A stretch of DNA of 8,327 nucleotides from Chloroflexota bacterium (GTDB taxonomy: Bacteria; Chloroflexota; Dehalococcoidia; Lucifugimonadales; Australimonadaceae). Within the stretch, counting starts at the first letter, position 1. Every line of letters begins with the position of its first letter. A model generated the notes under the pieces. That model made no database searches. It was not told the DNA's origin and saw only the letters and a list, made by a program, of their open reading frames with translations. Positions 5,710-8,327 of the stretch are shown piece after piece. A program made the position numbers and the translations under genes. The stretch covers positions 1 to 8,327 of the forward strand of contig JAPOOH010000211.1 in the NCBI GenBank assembly GCA_026713505.1, written 5' to 3'.

Positions 5710-5802
5710 ATGCAGCGCGCCGCAGCCACGACAACCACGACGACCCGCACTACGAGGGCCGCGGCTGCGCGCGTCCGCGAGACGGCAGCCGTGGCCGCAT
5801 AA
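5710..5802 (+). CDS. threonine-rich leader peptide for thrS attenuation (30 aa)
   Basis: This small ORF starts at ATG 5710 and stops at TAA 5800-5802. Codons 7-12 (5728-5745) are six consecutive Thr codons. After one Arg codon, codons 14-15 (5749-5754) are two more, giving 8 Thr in 9 codons; a ninth Thr is codon 24. All four Thr codons are used (ACG, ACC, ACA, ACT). The rest is mainly Ala and Arg. This matches the known logic of leader peptides such as ThrL and PheM: the codons count the charged tRNA of the regulated pathway, and the downstream gene here is threonyl-tRNA synthetase. There is no Shine-Dalgarno, and the ATG lies only 9 nt after the -10 hexamer, so initiation on a leaderless transcript is likely. 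A 12-bp hairpin begins two bases after the Thr run, and a terminator follows the stop by 31 nt. The ORF is read here in a different frame from thrS. Confidence 0.78.
   Translation: MQRAAATTTTTTRTTRAAAARVRETAAVAA
5757..5796 (+). promoter_or_regulatory. attenuator hairpin (pause/anti-antiterminator) in the leader ORF
   Basis: Bases 5757-5768 pair with 5785-5796 over 12 bp, with one G-U. Inside, CGTC (5772-5775) pairs with GACG (5781-5784) around a CGCGA loop, leaving a 3-nt bulge. The 5' arm starts two bases after the last codon of the Thr run, so a ribosome stalled there would cover it. The inner bases 5769-5776 (GCGCGTCC) could then pair with 5838-5845, the 5' arm of the terminator, over 8 bp including one G-U. 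With free translation or with no translation, that strand stays occupied and the terminator can form. A competing 7-bp pairing of 5770-5776 with 5807-5813 is also possible, so the exact antiterminator is uncertain. Confidence 0.6.
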
Positions 5803-5833
5803 GCCTGGGCGCGTACGTATCTCCAGCCATCAA

Positions 5834-5860
5834 AGAGGGGCGCGCCGAGCGCCCCTTTCT
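5834..5860 (+). terminator. intrinsic terminator (attenuator) before thrS
   Basis: GGGGCGC (5837-5843) and GCGCCCC (5849-5855) form a perfect 7-bp stem around a 5-nt GCCGA loop. Three weaker outer pairs (AGA with TTT) extend it, and a short U-tract (TTTCT, 5856-5860) follows. It sits 28 nt before the thrS ATG and after the leader ORF stop, where it cannot end the upstream HTH-membrane gene's transcript alone without also controlling thrS. The U-tract is short, so termination may be partial. Confidence 0.75.
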
Positions 5861-5875
5861 CATAACAGGACATCA

Positions 5876-5881
5876 GAGAGG
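5876..5881 (+). promoter_or_regulatory. thrS ribosome binding site, fixes the start at 5889
   Basis: GAGAGG lies 7 nt before ATG 5889. The reading frame is open upstream to a GTG at 5691, but the extra 66 codons would run through the leader ORF and the terminator. The next residues after 5889 are the first that fit the ThrRS family. Confidence 0.75.
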
Positions 5882-5888
5882 CAGACCG

Positions 5889-7637
5889 ATGCCCGTCAAA
5901 CAGAAGAGCCCCGAACAAGAACAACTGGACGACCTGCGCTTCCGCATCCGTCACTCGGCCGCCCACATCATGGCCGAGGCCGTGCTCGACCTCTTCCCCG
6001 AGGCGAAGTTCGCGGTCGGGCCGCCTACGGCGGACGGGTTCTACTACGACTTCTCGGTGGAGCGCCCCTTCTCGCCGGACGACCTCGAGCGCATCGAGGC
6101 GCGGATGCGCGAGACCGTCTTGAAGGACGCGCCGTTCAACATGACGGAACTGACGCGCGAAGACGCGAGCGGACACTTCGCGGACCAGCCGTTCAAGCTG
6201 GAGATCATCTCGGAGATCCCTGAGGACGAGGGCCTCACGACCTACGAGCACGACGGCTTCGTGGACCTCTGCCGGGGCCCGCACGTCGGCTCGACCGGCG
6301 AGGTAGCCGCGTTCAAGCTCGTGACCATCGCAGGCGCGTACTGGCGCGGCGACGAGCACAACGAGATGCTGCAGCGCATCTACGGCACCGCCTGGGAGTC
6401 CGAGGACGCGCTGCAGGCGCACCTGGAGCGGCTGGAGGAGGCCGGGCGTCGCGACCACCGCAGGCTGGGACAGGAGCTCGGCCTCTTCTTCTTCGACCCC
6501 GTCGCTCCCGCGAGCCCCTTCTTCCTACCGAGAGGCGCGGCGCTCACGAACGCTCTCACCGCCTACGTGCGCGGCCTCTACGAGCGCTACGGTTACCAGG
6601 AGGTCATCACCCCACAGGTGTTCGACTCCTCGCTCTGGAAGCGCTCCGGCCACTACGACAATTACCGCGAGAACATGTACTTCATCCACGCGGACGAGCA
6701 GGAGTTCGCGGTGAAGCCGATGAACTGCCCTGCCGCCGCCATCCTCTACGCCTCCCACCTGCACTCCTACCGCGACCTGCCGATACGCTACGCCGACTTC
6801 GGACGCCTGCACCGCTTCGAACGCTCCGGCGTCACTCACGGCCTCACCCGCGTCAGGACGTTCTCACAGGACGACGCGCACATCTTCTGCGCGCCCGAGC
6901 AGGTGGAGAGCGAGGTGCTCTCGTTCATCAACATGGTCAGCGAGACGTTCGACGTCTTCGGCTTCGACGACGTGCGCGTCGTGCTCTCACTGCGCCCCGA
7001 GAAGCGCATCGGCACAGATGATCTCTGGGACGCGGCGGAGGGCGCGCTGGCGTCGGCGCTGGACGCGCGCGGCATGGAGTACGAGCCCGCCCTGAACGAA
7101 GGCGCGTTCTACGGCCCCAAGATCGACTTCTTCGTCGCCGATGCCATCGGTCGCGAGTGGCAGCTGAGCACCGTGCAGCTGGACTACAACCTGCCGGAGC
7201 GGTTCGACCTCGAGTACGTCGACTCGGAGGGTGCGCGCCAACGCCCGGTCGTCATCCACCGCGCGATGCTCGGCAGCATCGAGCGATTCCTGGGCGTCGT
7301 CATCGAGCACTTCGGCGGGGCGTTCCCGGTCTGGCTCGCGCCGGTGCAGGCCGAGGTCATCCCCATCGCCGACCGCCACGTCGAGTACGCGGAGTCGGTG
7401 CGCGCTCGGCTGGAGGCCGCGGGTGTCCGGGCGCACGTCGACGCTCGCGGCGAGCGCATGAACGCCAAGATACGCGACGCGCAGCTGATGAAGACGCCCT
7501 ACATGCTCGTCGTGGGCGACAAGGAGGCCGAGGCCGAGGGCGCCGCAGTGCGCCTCCGCTCCGGCGAGGACCTCGGCCTGCTCCCCGTGGCCGACGTCGC
7601 CGCCCGCATCGCGGACGAGGCTGCGCGGCGGGGGTAG
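5889..7637 (+). CDS. thrS: threonyl-tRNA synthetase, TGS-less form
   Basis: A 582-residue class II aminoacyl-tRNA synthetase that joins Thr to tRNA-Thr using ATP in the cytoplasm. The editing domain is at the N-terminus: HSAAH (His22, His26) and CRGPH (Cys128, His132), the metal-site-like motifs that hydrolyse Ser-tRNA-Thr. The catalytic core spans about 200-480. Motif 1 lies around YQEVITPQVFDSSLW (236-250), motif 2 includes FGRLHRFE (304-311), and motif 3 is GSIERFLGVVIEH (462-474). Expected zinc ligands are Cys280 (MNCP), His331 (DDAHIF) and His457 (HRAMLGS). The anticodon-binding domain runs from about 485 to the end (MKTPYMLVVGDKE at 534-546). It is ~60 residues shorter than the E. coli type because the N-terminal TGS domain is absent, as in several other bacterial lineages. 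Expression is probably controlled by the Thr-rich leader and terminator upstream. infC, a frequent neighbour of thrS, is not next to it here. Confidence 0.96.
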   Translation: MPVKQKSPEQEQLDDLRFRIRHSAAHIMAEAVLDLFPEAKFAVGPPTADGFYYDFSVERPFSPDDLERIEARMRETVLKDAPFNMTELTREDASGHFADQPFKLEIISEIPEDEGLTTYEHDGFVDLCRGPHVGSTGEVAAFKLVTIAGAYWRGDEHNEMLQRIYGTAWESEDALQAHLERLEEAGRRDHRRLGQELGLFFFDPVAPASPFFLPRGAALTNALTAYVRGLYERYGYQEVITPQVFDSSLWKRSGHYDNYRENMYFIHADEQEFAVKPMNCPAAAILYASHLHSYRDLPIRYADFGRLHRFERSGVTHGLTRVRTFSQDDAHIFCAPEQVESEVLSFINMVSETFDVFGFDDVRVVLSLRPEKRIGTDDLWDAAEGALASALDARGMEYEPALNEGAFYGPKIDFFVADAIGREWQLSTVQLDYNLPERFDLEYVDSEGARQRPVVIHRAMLGSIERFLGVVIEHFGGAFPVWLAPVQAEVIPIADRHVEYAESVRARLEAAGVRAHVDARGERMNAKIRDAQLMKTPYMLVVGDKEAEAEGAAVRLRSGEDLGLLPVADVAARIADEAARRG

Positions 7638-7656
7638 TCGAGGCACGCCCCCCGAT

Positions 7657-7685
7657 TTGACGACTGACGCGCGTGGGCGTACCTT
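7657..7685 (+). promoter_or_regulatory. promoter of the cupin gene
   Basis: TTGACG (7657-7662; five of six -35 bases) is followed by an exact 17-bp spacer and TACCTT (7680-7685), which keeps the TA...T of the -10. It lies just after the thrS stop, so the cupin gene need not depend on the thrS attenuator. The predicted 5'UTR of about 50 nt contains the inverted repeat at 7694-7719. Confidence 0.55.
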
Positions 7686-7693
7686 CCGGCGGA

Positions 7694-7719
7694 GCGCAGG
7701 CCGGCGCGTTCGCCTGCGC
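7694..7719 (+). promoter_or_regulatory. 8-bp inverted repeat in the cupin 5'UTR
   Basis: GCGCAGGC (7694-7701) and GCCTGCGC (7712-7719) are perfect complements around a 10-nt loop. The repeat sits between the predicted transcription start and the Shine-Dalgarno GAGGAGG (7731-7737). With no T-tract it is not an intrinsic terminator. It could be an operator overlapping the start region or an mRNA hairpin. It is GC-rich, so function is not assured. Confidence 0.4.
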
Positions 7720-7742
7720 GGAATTCGTCAGAGGAGGACACC

Positions 7743-8327
7743 ATGACGACGAACTACGACCCGACAACCGCCCCGGTCTTCGAACGCATCGCCACGTACG
7801 AGGAGTGGCAGCAGAGCGAGGGCGCGAAGCTCCACGGTGGGCTCTACATCAGGGACCTGTACTCCCTCGAGCTCGACTACTGGCCCCGCAAGGGCTGCAA
7901 TGGCGCGGTCGTCTACCTCGACGGCGACGAGGAGACCGACGAGCACGTGCTGGAGATCGAGCCCGCAGGCAAGACGAACCCCGAGCACCACATGTACAAC
8001 GAGGTCATCTACGTGCTCAGCGGGCGCGGCGCCACTTCCGTGTGGTACGACGAGTCCCGCAAGCAGACGTTCGAGTGGAACGAGGGCGCGTACTTCTCGA
8101 TCCCCATGAACGCCTCGTACCAGCACTTCAACGGCAGCGGCACGGAGCCCACGCGCATGGTCTCCGTAACCAACCTGCCGGGCATGATCCGGAAGTTCAT
8201 TACGCCGGACTTCATCTGGAACAACCCCTACGTGTTCCCTGACCGCCTGACCGCAGACGAAGGGTGGGCCTCCGGCTCCGGCATGATGTACAAGGGACGT
8301 GTGTGGGAGACCAACTTCCTGCCGGAC
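7743..8327 (+). CDS. cupin-domain protein, N-terminal 195 residues (cut by window edge)
   Basis: The frame is open from ATG 7743 to the window end, preceded by a strong Shine-Dalgarno (GAGGAGG, 7731-7737) at 5 nt. A cupin beta-barrel is visible. Motif 1 is around GKTNPEHHMYNEVIYVLSG (residues 76-94), with His82, His83 and Glu87 as candidate metal ligands. Motif 2 is GAYFSIPMNASYQHFN (115-130), with His128. The second His of the canonical H-x-H is shifted (HHM), a variation seen in parts of the superfamily. The Glu before Gly94 is intact, so metal binding is plausible. About 65 further residues after the barrel suggest a larger dioxygenase-like or two-cupin protein, but the end is not visible. 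Substrate unknown. The codon bias matches thrS, so it is likely a resident gene. Confidence 0.85.
   Translation, partial: MTTNYDPTTAPVFERIATYEEWQQSEGAKLHGGLYIRDLYSLELDYWPRKGCNGAVVYLDGDEETDEHVLEIEPAGKTNPEHHMYNEVIYVLSGRGATSVWYDESRKQTFEWNEGAYFSIPMNASYQHFNGSGTEPTRMVSVTNLPGMIRKFITPDFIWNNPYVFPDRLTADEGWASGSGMMYKGRVWETNFLPD

Noticed and set aside
5691..5888. N-terminal extension of thrS from GTG 5691
   Set aside because: It would translate through the extended -10, the leader ORF and the terminator. It has no ThrRS-like or TGS-like sequence, and ATG 5889 has a good Shine-Dalgarno.
5701..5888. T-box riboswitch for thrS
   Set aside because: No conserved T-box bulge motif (AGGGUGGNACCGCG type) or Stem I signatures are visible, and the leader is too short for a canonical T-box. 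The Thr-rich ORF explains the terminator better.
5694..6458. Long antisense ORF opposite the thrS 5' half (also 6987-7646)
   Set aside because: These are typical shadow frames of a GC-rich gene with strong third-position bias. They have no recognisable domains or start signals.

Overview
The window looks like a fragment of a high-GC bacterial chromosome. The best guess is a Chloroflexota lineage of the Dehalococcoidia/SAR202 type. That guess rests on secreted Cys-rich fibronectin-III lipoproteins, a threonyl-tRNA synthetase without a TGS domain, and REP-like intergenic repeats. It is inference, since no taxonomic marker could be searched. Codon use splits the window. The xdhC, thrS and cupin genes prefer G or C at the third position very strongly. 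The lipoprotein cluster and the HTH-membrane gene (about 618-5613) are visibly less biased, as expected of an accessory block between core genes.

Layout. (1) 1-306, minus: N-terminal part of an XdhC/CoxI-family protein, running off the left edge. (2) 307-617: non-coding, with a 20-bp-period array ending in a palindromic REP-like unit. (3) 618-3869, minus: a tandem cluster of secreted lipoproteins sharing one ~115-residue Cys-containing domain (three copies) and Cys-rich FN3 domains (four copies). Each of the two ancestral genes is broken by one apparent extra base, so they read as four ORFs. (4) 3870-4239: divergent intergenic region with a nested dyad. (5) 4240-5613, plus: a 457-aa protein with an N-terminal XRE-type HTH and about eight transmembrane segments. 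(6) 5692-5888: an apparent ribosome-mediated attenuator for thrS. It has an extended -10 promoter, a 30-codon leader ORF starting at or almost at the transcript 5' end, 8 Thr codons within 9 consecutive codons, a strong hairpin starting two bases after that run, and an intrinsic terminator just before the thrS Shine-Dalgarno. (7) 5889-7637, plus: thrS. (8) 7638-7742: promoter and 5'UTR hairpin. (9) 7743-8327, plus: N-terminal part of a cupin protein, running off the right edge.

The most interesting item is the thrS leader. All the parts of classical leader-peptide attenuation are visible in order, which would let charged tRNA-Thr levels set synthesis of the enzyme that charges tRNA-Thr. Second is the lipoprotein cluster facing a membrane-bound HTH protein. 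It shows a repeated domain I cannot assign to a named family, and two independent single-base frame disruptions.
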